Assembly (NCBI RefSeq): GCF_000716675.1
Contig: NZ_JNXT01000001.1
Coordinates: 248,001 to 312,000 of the forward strand
Source: Streptomyces alboflavus
GTDB taxonomy: Bacteria; Actinomycetota; Actinomycetes; Streptomycetales; Streptomycetaceae
Reading direction: 5' to 3'
DNA length: 64,000 bases
The notes under the pieces are model-generated. The model did not search any database and was not told the DNA's origin. It was given only the letters and a program-made list of their open reading frames with translations. Below are positions 24,696-33,725 of this stretch, one piece after another. Numbering within the stretch: the first letter of the stretch is position 1; the number at the start of each line of letters is the position of its first letter. The position numbers were made by a program, and so were the translations under genes.

Positions 24696-27506
24696 ATGAC
24701 AGAGGACCTCTCACCGGCCGAGCGGTATGCGGCGGCGCGTCAGCGTGCCGCCGAGCAGGCCACCGCGCTCGCGTCCTTCCGCGAGATGTACGAATTCGGC
24801 CTCGACCCCTTCCAGATCGAGGCGTGCCAGGCGCTCGAAGCCGGCAAGGGCGTGCTCGTGGCCGCCCCCACGGGCTCCGGCAAGACGATCGTCGGCGAGT
24901 TCGCCGTGCACCTCGCCCTCCAGCAGGGCAAGAAGTGTTTCTACACCACGCCGATCAAGGCGCTCTCCAACCAGAAGTACGCGGACCTCGCCAAGCGGTA
25001 CGGCGCGGACCAGGTGGGTTTGCTCACGGGCGACAACAGCGTCAACTCCGAGGCACCGGTGGTCGTGATGACCACCGAGGTCCTGCGGAACATGCTGTAC
25101 GCGGGCTCCCAGTCCCTGCGCGGCCTCGGCTATGTGGTCATGGACGAGGTGCACTACCTCTCCGACCGCTTCCGCGGCGCCGTCTGGGAGGAAGTGATCA
25201 TTCACCTCCCGGAGTCGGTCACGCTGGTGTCGCTCTCGGCCACGGTGTCGAACGCGGAGGAGTTCGGGGACTGGCTCGACACGGTCCGCGGTGACACCGA
25301 AGTGATCGTTTCCGAGCACCGCCCCGTGCCGCTGTTCCAGCACGTGCTCGCGGGCCGCCGGATGTACGACCTCTTCGAGGAGGGCGAGGGCCAGCGCAAG
25401 GCGGTCAACCCGGACCTGACCCGGATGGCCCGCCAGGAGGCCAGCCGGTCGTACAACCCGCGGGACCGCCGCAAGGGCAAGATGATCCGCGAGGCCGACC
25501 GCGAGCGGGAGCGCCGGTCGCGGTCGCGGATCTGGACCCCGGCCCGCCCCGAGGTCATCGAGCGCCTGGACGCGGAGGGCCTGCTTCCCGCCATCACGTT
25601 CATCTTCAGCCGCGCCGGCTGCGAGGCCGCCGTGCAGCAGTGCCTGTACGCGGGACTGCGCCTGAACGACGACGAGGCGCGCCTGCGGGTGCGTGAACTC
25701 GTCGAGGAGCGCACGGAGTCCATCCCGAACGAGGACCTCCACGTCCTCGGCTACTACGAATGGCTGGAGGGCCTGGAGCGCGGCATCGCCGCCCATCACG
25801 CGGGCATGCTGCCGACCTTCAAGGAGGTCGTGGAGGAGCTGTTCGTCCGCGGCCTGGTGAAGGCCGTGTTCGCCACCGAGACCCTCGCGCTCGGCATCAA
25901 CATGCCCGCGCGCAGCGTCGTCCTGGAAAAGCTCGTGAAGTGGAACGGCGAACAGCACGCCGACATCACCCCGGGCGAGTACACCCAGCTGACCGGCCGC
26001 GCGGGCCGCCGCGGCATCGACGTCGAGGGCCATGCGGTCGTCCTGTGGCAGCGCGCCATGAGCCCCGAGCACCTGGCGGGCCTCGCGGGCACCCGCACCT
26101 ACCCCCTGCGCTCCAGCTTCAAGCCGTCGTACAACATGGCGGTGAACCTGGTCGAGCAGTTCGGGCGGCACCGCTCGCGCGAGCTTCTTGAGACGTCCTT
26201 CGCGCAGTTCCAGGCCGACAAGTCGGTTGTCGGGATCTCCCGGCAGGTGCAGAAGAACGAGGAGGGCCTCGAGGGCTATCACGCCTCGATGACCTGCCAC
26301 CTCGGGGACTTCGAGGAGTACGCGCGGCTGCGCCGCGAGCTGAAGGACCGCGAGAACGAACTGGCCAAGCAGGGCGCCAACCAGCGCCGTGCCGCCGCCG
26401 CTGCCGCCCTGGAGAAGCTGAAGCCGGGCGACGTGATCCATGTGCCGACCGGGAAGTACGCGGGCCTCGCGCTCGTGCTCGACCCGGGGCTGCCCGCGGG
26501 CCGCGCCAACGGCCACCGCGGCTTCGAGCACCAGGACGGGCCGCGCCCGCTGGTGCTCACCGCCGAGCGGCAGGTCAAGCGGCTGGCGTCGATGGACTTC
26601 CCGGTGCCCGTCGAGGCCGTGGAGCGGATGCGGATCCCGAAGTCGTTCAACGCGCGCTCCCCGCAGTCGCGCCGCGACCTCGCCTCCGCGCTCCGCACCA
26701 AGGCCGGGCACCTGGTGCCCGAGCGCCATCGCAAGGGCCGCGCGGCCGCCGCCGACGACCGCGAGATCTCCCGGCTGCGCGCCGAGCTGCGCGCGCACCC
26801 GTGCCACGGCTGCGACGAGCGCGAGGACCACGCCCGCTGGGCCGAGCGGTACTACCGCCTGCGCCGCGACACCCAGCAGCTGGAGCGGCGCATCGAGGGC
26901 CGCACCAACACCATCGCCCGCACCTTCGACCGCATCGTCGCCCTGCTCACCGAGCTGGACTATCTGCGCGGCGACGAGGTCACCGAACACGGCAAGCGCC
27001 TCGCCCGGCTGTACGGCGAACTGGACCTGCTGGCCAGCGAATGCCTGCGCGCCCGGGTCTGGGAGGGCCTTGGTCCCGCCGAACTGGCGGCGTGCGTCTC
27101 GGCGTTGGTGTACGAGGCCCGGGTCGGCGACGACGCGCTCGCACCCAAGCTGCCCTCCGGCGGGGCCAAGGCGGCGCTCGGCGAGATGGTCCGCATCTGG
27201 GGGCGGCTCGACGCCCTCGAGGAGGAGTTCAAGATCAGCCAGGCCGAGGGCGTGGGGCAGCGCGAGCCCGACCTCGGCTTCGCCTGGGCGGCGTACATGT
27301 GGGCGAGCGGCAAGGGCCTCGACGAGGTGCTGCGCGAGGCCGAGATGCCGGCCGGTGACTTCGTGCGCTGGTGCAAGCAGGTCATCGACGTGCTCGGGCA
27401 GATCTCGGCGGCGGCGCCGCGCGAGGACAGCACGGTCGGCAAGAACGCGCGCAAGGCGGTGGAGCAGCTGCTGCGCGGTGTGGTGGCGTACAGCTCCGTC
27501 GGCTGA
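24696..27506 (+). CDS. DEAD/DEAH-box RNA helicase, Mtr4/HelY-like
   Basis: A 936-residue superfamily 2 helicase. The conserved motifs are clear: Q-like region FGLDPFQIEACQALE, Walker A APTGSGKT, TPIKALSNQKY, DEVH box VMDEVHYLSDRFRG, SLSATVSN, then the second RecA domain with FATETLALGINMPAR and QLTGRAGRRGID. A large C-terminal part (about 600-936) resembles the DSHCT region of Mtr4/Ski2-type helicases. Mycobacterial HelY is of this family. A role in RNA unwinding or decay is expected. ATG 24696 is the start, with GATAAT at 24648 as a possible -10 element. It ends at a 12-bp hairpin. Confidence 0.93.
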   Translation: MTEDLSPAERYAAARQRAAEQATALASFREMYEFGLDPFQIEACQALEAGKGVLVAAPTGSGKTIVGEFAVHLALQQGKKCFYTTPIKALSNQKYADLAKRYGADQVGLLTGDNSVNSEAPVVVMTTEVLRNMLYAGSQSLRGLGYVVMDEVHYLSDRFRGAVWEEVIIHLPESVTLVSLSATVSNAEEFGDWLDTVRGDTEVIVSEHRPVPLFQHVLAGRRMYDLFEEGEGQRKAVNPDLTRMARQEASRSYNPRDRRKGKMIREADRERERRSRSRIWTPARPEVIERLDAEGLLPAITFIFSRAGCEAAVQQCLYAGLRLNDDEARLRVRELVEERTESIPNEDLHVLGYYEWLEGLERGIAAHHAGMLPTFKEVVEELFVRGLVKAVFATETLALGINMPARSVVLEKLVKWNGEQHADITPGEYTQLTGRAGRRGIDVEGHAVVLWQRAMSPEHLAGLAGTRTYPLRSSFKPSYNMAVNLVEQFGRHRSRELLETSFAQFQADKSVVGISRQVQKNEEGLEGYHASMTCHLGDFEEYARLRRELKDRENELAKQGANQRRAAAAAALEKLKPGDVIHVPTGKYAGLALVLDPGLPAGRANGHRGFEHQDGPRPLVLTAERQVKRLASMDFPVPVEAVERMRIPKSFNARSPQSRRDLASALRTKAGHLVPERHRKGRAAAADDREISRLRAELRAHPCHGCDEREDHARWAERYYRLRRDTQQLERRIEGRTNTIARTFDRIVALLTELDYLRGDEVTEHGKRLARLYGELDLLASECLRARVWEGLGPAELAACVSALVYEARVGDDALAPKLPSGGAKAALGEMVRIWGRLDALEEEFKISQAEGVGQREPDLGFAWAAYMWASGKGLDEVLREAEMPAGDFVRWCKQVIDVLGQISAAAPREDSTVGKNARKAVEQLLRGVVAYSSVG

Positions 27507-27539
27507 CGTACATCGGCTGACGCACATCAGCTCTGGGGC

Positions 27540-27569
27540 GGCCCCTGCCGGGTGAAACCGGCGGGGGCC
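27540..27569 (+). terminator. Terminator after helicase gene
   Basis: A 12-bp stem with one G-U pair (27540-27551 with 27558-27569) has a six-base loop and is followed by TTCTTCG. Confidence 0.88.
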
Positions 27570-27961
27570 TTCTTCGTGCCCGCGCTTGTGCCGGGGCGCC
27601 GCGTGCCCCCTGATCGTCACTGCGTGCAGCGCTCCGGTCGCCATGCGTGCAAATGGGGCTGAGTGTATGCCTGTCGGCGGGCGCTCGCAGAGGGTTGCCG
27701 AATATGACTCCAGCGTGATGCGAGCGGACTAAGCTCGCCCGAAGCGCGGCGAGTTGAACGAGTTGCGACGGATTCGCGCGCTTGTTCCCAGATATTCGAA
27801 AGTTCGTTTTCTCGCGTGGGTCCGAACCCGGCGGAAGACGCGCCATACATCACACGCCTTCATACCCCCCACATCGATCACATGCACCACCTGCATTACC
27901 AGCGTCACCCCCGTACACATCCCCAACTTCCTCCCCCAAGACGAGTGTTCAGAGGGCATAC
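27570..27961 (+). other. Gene-free region upstream of the conservon
   Basis: This 392-base stretch holds no convincing gene. A hairpin GCGAGC/GCTCGC lies at 27720-27738. From about 27841 to 27940 the top strand is nearly free of G (about ten in 100) and rich in A and C, very different from the rest of the window. That is typical of an unstructured 5' leader. It leads to the cvnA start at 27962, preceded by GAGGG. Confidence 0.6.
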
Positions 27962-29593
27962 ATGGTGAGTGTTCAATCGCCTCCCGGTGGCCGAGAAGTC
28001 CCTTACGCACGCGTGCTGTTGCTGCCCGCCATGGTCATGGCAGCGGCGACGGGAGCCGCCGTCGCCGCGGTGACCGAACCGGCCCGGATCGCGGTCGGCT
28101 GGTGCGGTGCCATCGCCACGCTCGTGGTCGTCGCCGTCGGCGCCGAGGCCGCGCGCCGCGGCCGCGTCATCCGGGACCTGCACCGGAGCCACGCGAAGCA
28201 GACCGCCCACCTCCAGCGCCGCATCGAGACCCACGACGAGGACACCGTCCGGCTCGGCCGCGACCTGCTGCCGGAGACCCTCTACCGGGTCCGGCAGGGC
28301 GAGGCGCCCTCGGAGGTCATCCGGCACGTCATCGACGGCGACGCGACCAACTGCCGACTGCCACAGGCCCAGCGCATCCTGCTCCGCTCCATCCTGGACG
28401 TCCTCGACCGCGAGGAGGCCATGCGGGAGAACTCGCAGCGCGCCTTCGTCAACATCGCGCGCCGCGTGCAGTCCATCGTCCACCAGCAGGCCGCGGAACT
28501 GCGTGACATGGAGGAGTTCCACGGGCGCAACCCCGAGGTCTTCGACGACCTGCTGCGCATCGACCACGGCACGGCCCTCATCGGCCGCCTCGCCGACTCC
28601 ATCACCGTGCTCGGCGGCGCCCGCCCGGGACGTCAGTGGCCGAGGCCGGTACCGCTGTTCAGCGTGTTGCGCGGCGCCATGTCCAGGATCCTGGAGTACC
28701 AGCGCGTCGACCTGCACTCCATCGCCAAGGTCAATATCCACGGCACCAAGGTGGAGCCCCTGATCCACGCCTGCGCCGAACTGCTCGACAACGCCACGCG
28801 CTACTCGCCGCCGCAGACCCGGGTGCACGTCACCGCGGTCGAGGTGCAGACGGGCATCGCCGTGGAGATCGAGGACGGCGGCGTCAGCCTCAGCGAGGAG
28901 GCCCGCGCCCGGGCCGAGCGGATGCTGGAGAAGGCCCAGCAGGGCATGGACCTGAACGACCTGGGCGAGACGCCACGCCTCGGCATGGCCGTCGTCGGGC
29001 GCCTCTCGCAGATGTACAACCTCCAGGTGTCGCTCAGGCAGTCCGCGTACGGCGGCGTGCGCGCCGTCCTCATCGTGCCGCGCGACATGCTCACCACCGA
29101 GGCCGCGCCGGGCCTCGCGCACGGCATCGGCGCCTCCGCCGTGCCGCGCGTGAACGCCGACGGCACGATCATCGAAGAGGCCCGTGACATCCGCCGCAAG
29201 AAGCCGCGCAAGGTCACCACGGTGCCCCGCCCCTCCATGCCGCTCTCGGTGTCCATGGAGGACGAGATCCCCGAAGTCACCGAGTGGACGGCCAACGGCC
29301 TTCCGCAGCGCAGGAGTCGCGTCAAGATGTCGCTCAGCGAGCGCTACGCGCAGGAGGCCGAGGCCCAGCGCCGCGCCGAGGCGGCCATGGCCGCCGCCCC
29401 GCCGCCACCGCCGCCGCCCGCCCCGAAGGAGGAGAAGGAACCCGGTCTGTGGATCGAGGCCTTCATGAAGGGCGTCAACGGCGAGGACCCGACCGCGGGC
29501 GACCGCCCCGGCGACCCTGCGGCCCAGCGACAGGTCCGCAATCAGAACGACCACGGCAGCACCGACAACGCCGATGAGGGGGGCTGGAAGTGA
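27962..29593 (+). CDS. cvnA: Conservon sensor-kinase-like protein CvnA
   Basis: A 543-residue membrane protein, first gene of a conservon. Two hydrophobic segments (about 15-38 and 45-62) are followed by a coiled region and a histidine-kinase-type ATPase domain with N-box ELLDNATRYSPP at about 273-284 and a G-box VEIEDGGVSLS. A clear phosphoacceptor His in a standard DHp box is not evident, as in other conservon sensors. The C-terminus is a disordered Pro/Glu tail. In S. coelicolor the CvnA9 protein acts at the membrane with CvnB-D in a G-protein-like complex controlling development. This locus may be the cvn9/rar equivalent by gene order (recall). ATG 27962. Confidence 0.92.
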   Translation: MVSVQSPPGGREVPYARVLLLPAMVMAAATGAAVAAVTEPARIAVGWCGAIATLVVVAVGAEAARRGRVIRDLHRSHAKQTAHLQRRIETHDEDTVRLGRDLLPETLYRVRQGEAPSEVIRHVIDGDATNCRLPQAQRILLRSILDVLDREEAMRENSQRAFVNIARRVQSIVHQQAAELRDMEEFHGRNPEVFDDLLRIDHGTALIGRLADSITVLGGARPGRQWPRPVPLFSVLRGAMSRILEYQRVDLHSIAKVNIHGTKVEPLIHACAELLDNATRYSPPQTRVHVTAVEVQTGIAVEIEDGGVSLSEEARARAERMLEKAQQGMDLNDLGETPRLGMAVVGRLSQMYNLQVSLRQSAYGGVRAVLIVPRDMLTTEAAPGLAHGIGASAVPRVNADGTIIEEARDIRRKKPRKVTTVPRPSMPLSVSMEDEIPEVTEWTANGLPQRRSRVKMSLSERYAQEAEAQRRAEAAMAAAPPPPPPPAPKEEKEPGLWIEAFMKGVNGEDPTAGDRPGDPAAQRQVRNQNDHGSTDNADEGGWK

Positions 29594-29997
29594 TCCAGCA
29601 GCGGGCCAACTTCGACTGGATGCTCAAGGAGCTCGCCGACGGCGTGCACGGCACCCGGCAGATCGTGGTGCTCTCCGCCGACGGGCTGCGCATCGCGCGC
29701 CACGGCGGCGACCCGGACGCCGCCGACCGGCTCGCGGCGGCCTGCGCGGGGCTGCAGAGCCTCGCCGCCGCCGTGGCCACCGAGATCCCGGAGAGCGACG
29801 GCACCATGCGGATGGTGATCATCGAGGTCGACTGCGGCTACTTCTACATGATGGCCGCGGGCGCCGGGGCCTATCTCGCCGTGCTCGCCGAGGAGACCGT
29901 CGACGCGGGACTCATCGGCAACCGCATGCGGGACCTGGTCGTCCGGATCGGCGCGCACCTCACGAGCCCGCCGCGGCGAGACGGGCAGGCCGTATGA
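29590..29997 (+). CDS. cvnB: Conservon roadblock/LC7 protein CvnB
   Basis: A 135-residue roadblock/LC7-fold protein (FDWMLKELADGVHGTRQIVV, SADGLRIARHGG). Such proteins act as regulators or exchange factors of small GTPases, like MglB with MglA. GTG 29590 overlaps the cvnA stop codon by four bases (GTGA), indicating translational coupling. The next gene begins four bases before its end. It is expected to bind CvnD. Confidence 0.93.
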   Translation: MIQQRANFDWMLKELADGVHGTRQIVVLSADGLRIARHGGDPDAADRLAAACAGLQSLAAAVATEIPESDGTMRMVIIEVDCGYFYMMAAGAGAYLAVLAEETVDAGLIGNRMRDLVVRIGAHLTSPPRRDGQAV

Positions 29998-30404
29998 CTC
30001 ATCCGCTACACCCCCCGCAAGGCGATGAACCCGATGCCCGCTTCCAGGCGGACGTGCCGGTCCGACGTGAACGCCGCAGCCCCGAGAACCCCGAGCGGCT
30101 GTACATCCTCACCGGCGAGGACTCCGAACGGGCACCCCTCGACCTGGTCACGCTGATCGTCGCCAAAGGCGATCCCTCCCCGACGGCACAGCCCGAACAG
30201 TCCGCCGTGGTGCGGCTGTGCCGGACGCCGCTGTCCGTCGCGGAGCTGTCGGCCTACATGGCCCTGCCGTTCAGCGTGGTGACCGTGGTCCTGACGGACA
30301 TGCTCGCGGCGGACTTAGTGCTGGCGCGCGCCCCCATCGTGCGCTCCGCGCTCCCCGACCGTTCCCTTCTCGAAGCGGTGATGCATGGACTTCAAAAGCT
30401 CTGA
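29994..30404 (+). CDS. cvnC: Conservon DUF742 protein CvnC
   Basis: A 136-residue DUF742 protein. The recognisable core is RLYILTGEDSE, then a winged-helix-like region (VVRLCRTPLSVAELSAYMAL, VLTDMLAADLVLARAP) that resembles a DNA-binding fold without an obvious recognition helix. In conservons this protein joins CvnB and CvnD in the membrane complex. ATG 29994 overlaps cvnB by four bases (ATGA). Its end overlaps cvnD by 20 bases. Confidence 0.92.
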   Translation: MTHPLHPPQGDEPDARFQADVPVRRERRSPENPERLYILTGEDSERAPLDLVTLIVAKGDPSPTAQPEQSAVVRLCRTPLSVAELSAYMALPFSVVTVVLTDMLAADLVLARAPIVRSALPDRSLLEAVMHGLQKL

Positions 30405-31014
30405 CACGCTCACCTCCGGCGCGATCACAGGCCCCCGCGCGCAGGACGTCCTGCCCGCCACGGCCACGGCCGCCGTGAAGGTCGTCATCGTGGGCGGGTT
30501 CGGAGTCGGCAAGACGACGATGGTGGGCTCGGTCAGCGAGATCCGTCCGCTGACCACCGAGGAGACCATGACGCAGGCCGGCATCGGCGTCGACGACAAC
30601 TACGGCTCCGAGACCAAGACCGCCACGACCGTCGCGATGGACTTCGGCCGGATCAGCATCTCCGACGAGCTGGTGCTCTATCTGTTCGGCACCCCGGGCC
30701 AGGAGCGGTTCTGGTTCCTGTGGAACGGCCTCTTCGAGGGAGCGCTCGGCGCCGTCGTCCTGATCGACACCCGCCGCCTGCAGGTCAGCTTCGACGTGAT
30801 CGGACGCCTGGAGGAGAAGGGCGTGCCGTTCATCATCGCCGTCAACGACTTCCCCGACGCGCCGCGGCACCCGATGGACGCCCTGCGCAGGGCGCTCGAC
30901 CTGGAGCAGGGCGTGCCGATCGTGCACTGCGACGCCCGGCACCGGGCCTCCAGCAGGGACACCCTGATGACGCTCATGCGCTATCTGCACTCCCTCGCCG
31001 TGGCCAAGGCCTGA
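30385..31014 (+). CDS. cvnD: Conservon small GTPase CvnD
   Basis: A 209-residue Ras-like GTP-binding protein. The P-loop GGFGVGKTT spans residues 37-45, the switch II region is LYLFGTPGQERFWFLW (Gly and Gln as in DxxGQ-like motifs, with Thr-Pro before it), and VNDF fills the NKxD position. It is the output GTPase of the conservon complex. ATG 30385 lies within the last 20 bases of cvnC, so translation is coupled. The P450 gene follows after 126 bases. Confidence 0.94.
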   Translation: MDFKSSDTLTSGAITGPRAQDVLPATATAAVKVVIVGGFGVGKTTMVGSVSEIRPLTTEETMTQAGIGVDDNYGSETKTATTVAMDFGRISISDELVLYLFGTPGQERFWFLWNGLFEGALGAVVLIDTRRLQVSFDVIGRLEEKGVPFIIAVNDFPDAPRHPMDALRRALDLEQGVPIVHCDARHRASSRDTLMTLMRYLHSLAVAKA

Positions 31015-31140
31015 GCCCGCCCCCGCCATCCGCACGCCCACCCCCCCCGCCATCCGCACCCCCGGAACCTCACCACCCGGACCTCTCACCACCCGGACCT
31101 CTCACCACCCCGGAACCTTCACGACCCCGGAGCCACCACC

Positions 31141-32649
31141 GTGACGACTCCCTCCCGGCACTCCCCCTACTCCGCATCGAGCCCCGGCACCGACCCCGCC
31201 GCCGCCCCGCCCCCCGGCTGCCCCGCCCACCAGTCCTCCGGCTTCGGCCGCGACGGAATGCGCCGCCTGTACGGCCCCGAGGCGGACCAGGACCTCGCGG
31301 GCGTCTACGAGAAGCTGCGCGCCGAACACGGCCCGGTGGCCCCGGCGCTGCTCCACAACGACGTCCGCGTCTGGGCGGTGCTCGGCCACAGCGAGAACCT
31401 GCACATGGTCCGCACGCCGTCCCAGTACACCCGCGACTCCCGTGTGTGGAGCGCGGTCCGGGACGGCACAGCGGGCCCCGACCACCCGCTCGCACCCGTG
31501 TTCAGCTGGCAGCCGATGGCCTCCTTCGTCGAGGGCGCCGAACACCAGCGGCTGCGCGGCGCGGTCACCGGCGCCATGGCGGGCCTCGACCACCGCGGCA
31601 TCCGCCGCCACATCAACCGCTACAGCAACAAACTCCTCAACGACATCTGCGAGACCGGCGAGGCCGACCTGGTCAGCCAGTTCGCCGAGCATCTGCCGAT
31701 GATGGTGATGCTGCACGTCCTCGGCATGCCCGAGGACTACAGCGAGCGCATGGTGCAGGCGGCCCGCGACATGATCAAGGGCACCGAGACGGCCATCGCC
31801 AGCAACGCGTACGTGATGGAGGCTCTCACCCGGCACGTCGTGCGCCGCCGCGCCCAGCCCGAGGAGGACTTCACCAGCGCCCTCATCGCCCAGCCCGCGC
31901 AGCTCACCGACGACGAGGTCGCCGCCCATCTGCGCCTGGTGCTCATCGCCGCCTACGAGGCCACGGCGAACCTCATCGCGAACGTGCTGCGGATGGTCCT
32001 CACCGACCCGCGCTTCCGTGCCCAGCTCAGCGGCGGCCAGATGACCGTGCCCGAGGCGGTCGAGCAGTCGCTCTGGGACGAGCCGCCGTTCAGCGCCATG
32101 GTCGGCTACTTCGCCAAGCAGGACACCCAGCTCGGCGGCCAGCAGATCAAGGCGGGCGACGGACTGCTGCTCGGCATCCAGCCGGGCAACGTCGACCCCG
32201 TCGTGCGCCCCGACCTGTCCGCCAACATGCAGGGCAACCGCTCCCACCTCGCGTTCAGCGGCGGGCCGCACGAGTGCCCCGGCCAGGACATCGGGCGCGC
32301 CATCGCCGACACCGGCGTGGACGCGCTGCTCATGCGGCTGCCCGACGTCGAACTCCGCGTGGACGAGCGGGAGCTGAGCTGGCGCTCGTCGATCCTGTCG
32401 CGGCATCTGGTGGCGCTGCCGGTGCAGTTCGGCAAGCGGCCGCCGCAGGACGTCACGGCCCGGCCGATGTCGCACGTGCCGACGCCGCGCAAGCACTGGG
32501 AGGTGACGTCCCCGGCGCCGCGGCCCGAGGTGCCGGCCGAGGCGCCGCAGCCGGTCGCCGCCGCCGCCCCGGCCGCGGAACCGGCGGCCGCGCCGGTCCG
32601 GCGCAAGGGCGCCTGGCGGCGCTTCCTGGAGTGGTGGCGGGGCTACTGA
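31141..32649 (+). CDS. Conservon-linked cytochrome P450, CYP157-like, lacking ExxR
   Basis: A 502-residue P450. The haem-ligand motif FSGGPHECPGQ contains the axial Cys379. The K-helix, where P450s carry Glu-x-x-Arg, reads EQSLW at residues 308-312 with no Arg, the signature described for the CYP157 family. The I-helix is also odd: AAYEAT replaces the usual A-G-x-D/E-T, so the acid next to Thr is missing. An extra tail of about 60 residues is rich in Pro and Ala and ends in a basic, Trp-rich stretch (WRRFLEWWRGY) that might touch the membrane. GTG 31141. P450s end several conservons (cvnE/rarE type). Substrate unknown, and catalysis is uncertain. Confidence 0.93.
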   Translation: MTTPSRHSPYSASSPGTDPAAAPPPGCPAHQSSGFGRDGMRRLYGPEADQDLAGVYEKLRAEHGPVAPALLHNDVRVWAVLGHSENLHMVRTPSQYTRDSRVWSAVRDGTAGPDHPLAPVFSWQPMASFVEGAEHQRLRGAVTGAMAGLDHRGIRRHINRYSNKLLNDICETGEADLVSQFAEHLPMMVMLHVLGMPEDYSERMVQAARDMIKGTETAIASNAYVMEALTRHVVRRRAQPEEDFTSALIAQPAQLTDDEVAAHLRLVLIAAYEATANLIANVLRMVLTDPRFRAQLSGGQMTVPEAVEQSLWDEPPFSAMVGYFAKQDTQLGGQQIKAGDGLLLGIQPGNVDPVVRPDLSANMQGNRSHLAFSGGPHECPGQDIGRAIADTGVDALLMRLPDVELRVDERELSWRSSILSRHLVALPVQFGKRPPQDVTARPMSHVPTPRKHWEVTSPAPRPEVPAEAPQPVAAAAPAAEPAAAPVRRKGAWRRFLEWWRGY

Positions 32650-32667
32650 GCCCGTGCGCTCACCGGC

Positions 32668-33636
32668 TCACTCGTCGCGCGCCGACCCGGCCCACGTGTC
32701 GTACGCGGACCAGGCTGCCAGCGAGCGCCCGCTCTCGAAGCGGCGCGCGGCGCCCGTCACGGGGTCGGTGAACTCCAGGACCCGGGCGAGGAGTTGCAGG
32801 GGGCGCCGGAAGTCGTCCGGCGCCCCCTGCGGGCGCACCTCGGGGTAGAGCGGATCGCCCAGGATGGGCAGGCCGATGGCGTTCATGTGGACGCGGAGCT
32901 GGTGGGTGCGGCCGGTGTGCGGGAGCAGCCGGTAGCGCGCCAGACGGCCGTCGTGCTCGACGAGTTCGACGCGGCTCTCGCTGTTCGGCTCGGCGCCGGG
33001 GACCTCGTAGGCCGCGAGGACGCCCCGCTCCTTGACGATGTGGCTGCGCACGGTGCGGGGCAGGTCCACCGCGGGGTCGTACGCGGCCACGGCCTCGTAC
33101 TCCTTGTGCACCCTGCGGTCGCTGAACAGGGTCTGGTAGGCGCCGCGTTCCCCGGGGCGCACCGTGAACAGGAGGAGTCCGGCGGTGAGTCGGTCCAGGC
33201 GGTGGGCGGCGCCGAGCGCGGGGATGCCGAGCCGGTCGCGCAGCCGGGCGAGGGCGGTCTCGGCGATGTGGCTGCCGCGCGGCATCGTGGCGAGGAAGTG
33301 CGGCTTGTCGGCGACGACGATGTGCTCGTCGCGGTACACGACGTCGATGCTGTCCGGCACCCGGGGCTCCTCCGGCAGGTCCCGGTGGAACCACAGGTAG
33401 GCGCCCGGGACGTACGGCGCGTCCGGTGCCACGGGCCCGCCGTCGGCGCCGACGACCCGGCCCTCGCTCAGCATCGCGTCGACCACGCCGGGCGGCGCCG
33501 AGAGCCGGTCGACGAGATGGTCCCGTACGGTCGTCCACGCCACGTCGTCCGGCAGCCGGACCCGCACGGGGTCGACGCCGTCGCGCTGCGGCAGGGGAGC
33601 GGGCGGAGTGCGGCGTCTGCGGGTCACACCGGGCAA
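32668..33636 (-). CDS. RluA-family pseudouridine synthase
   Basis: A 322-residue enzyme that isomerises uridine to pseudouridine in RNA. The catalytic Asp lies in the HRLDRLTAGLLLF motif, within the RluA-type core. DEHIVVADKPHFLATMPRG precedes it, and KEYEAVA and HTGRTHQLRVHMNAIGLPI follow. The exact RNA target (23S rRNA or tRNA) cannot be assigned from sequence. The chosen ATG at 33636 gives a basic N-terminus. It is divergent from the GNAT gene, 90 bases away. Confidence 0.92.
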   Translation of the reverse strand: MPGVTRRRRTPPAPLPQRDGVDPVRVRLPDDVAWTTVRDHLVDRLSAPPGVVDAMLSEGRVVGADGGPVAPDAPYVPGAYLWFHRDLPEEPRVPDSIDVVYRDEHIVVADKPHFLATMPRGSHIAETALARLRDRLGIPALGAAHRLDRLTAGLLLFTVRPGERGAYQTLFSDRRVHKEYEAVAAYDPAVDLPRTVRSHIVKERGVLAAYEVPGAEPNSESRVELVEHDGRLARYRLLPHTGRTHQLRVHMNAIGLPILGDPLYPEVRPQGAPDDFRRPLQLLARVLEFTDPVTGAARRFESGRSLAAWSAYDTWAGSARDE

Positions 33637-33725
33637 GCGTACGGGGCGCGGTGGCGGCGGGGCGGCCGCGTGCCCGGCCCGGAAACTCGCTGTCCTGTGC
33701 GGCGGCCGCGCTGCACGATGACGGC

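Noticed and set aside
24711..27644. 977-codon antisense frame opposite the helicase
   Set aside because: No recognisable domain, and it is explained entirely by codon bias of the sense gene.
31141..32649. P450 as part of a natural-product gene cluster
   Set aside because: It is preceded by cvnABCD and no biosynthetic enzymes are near; conservon membership explains it.
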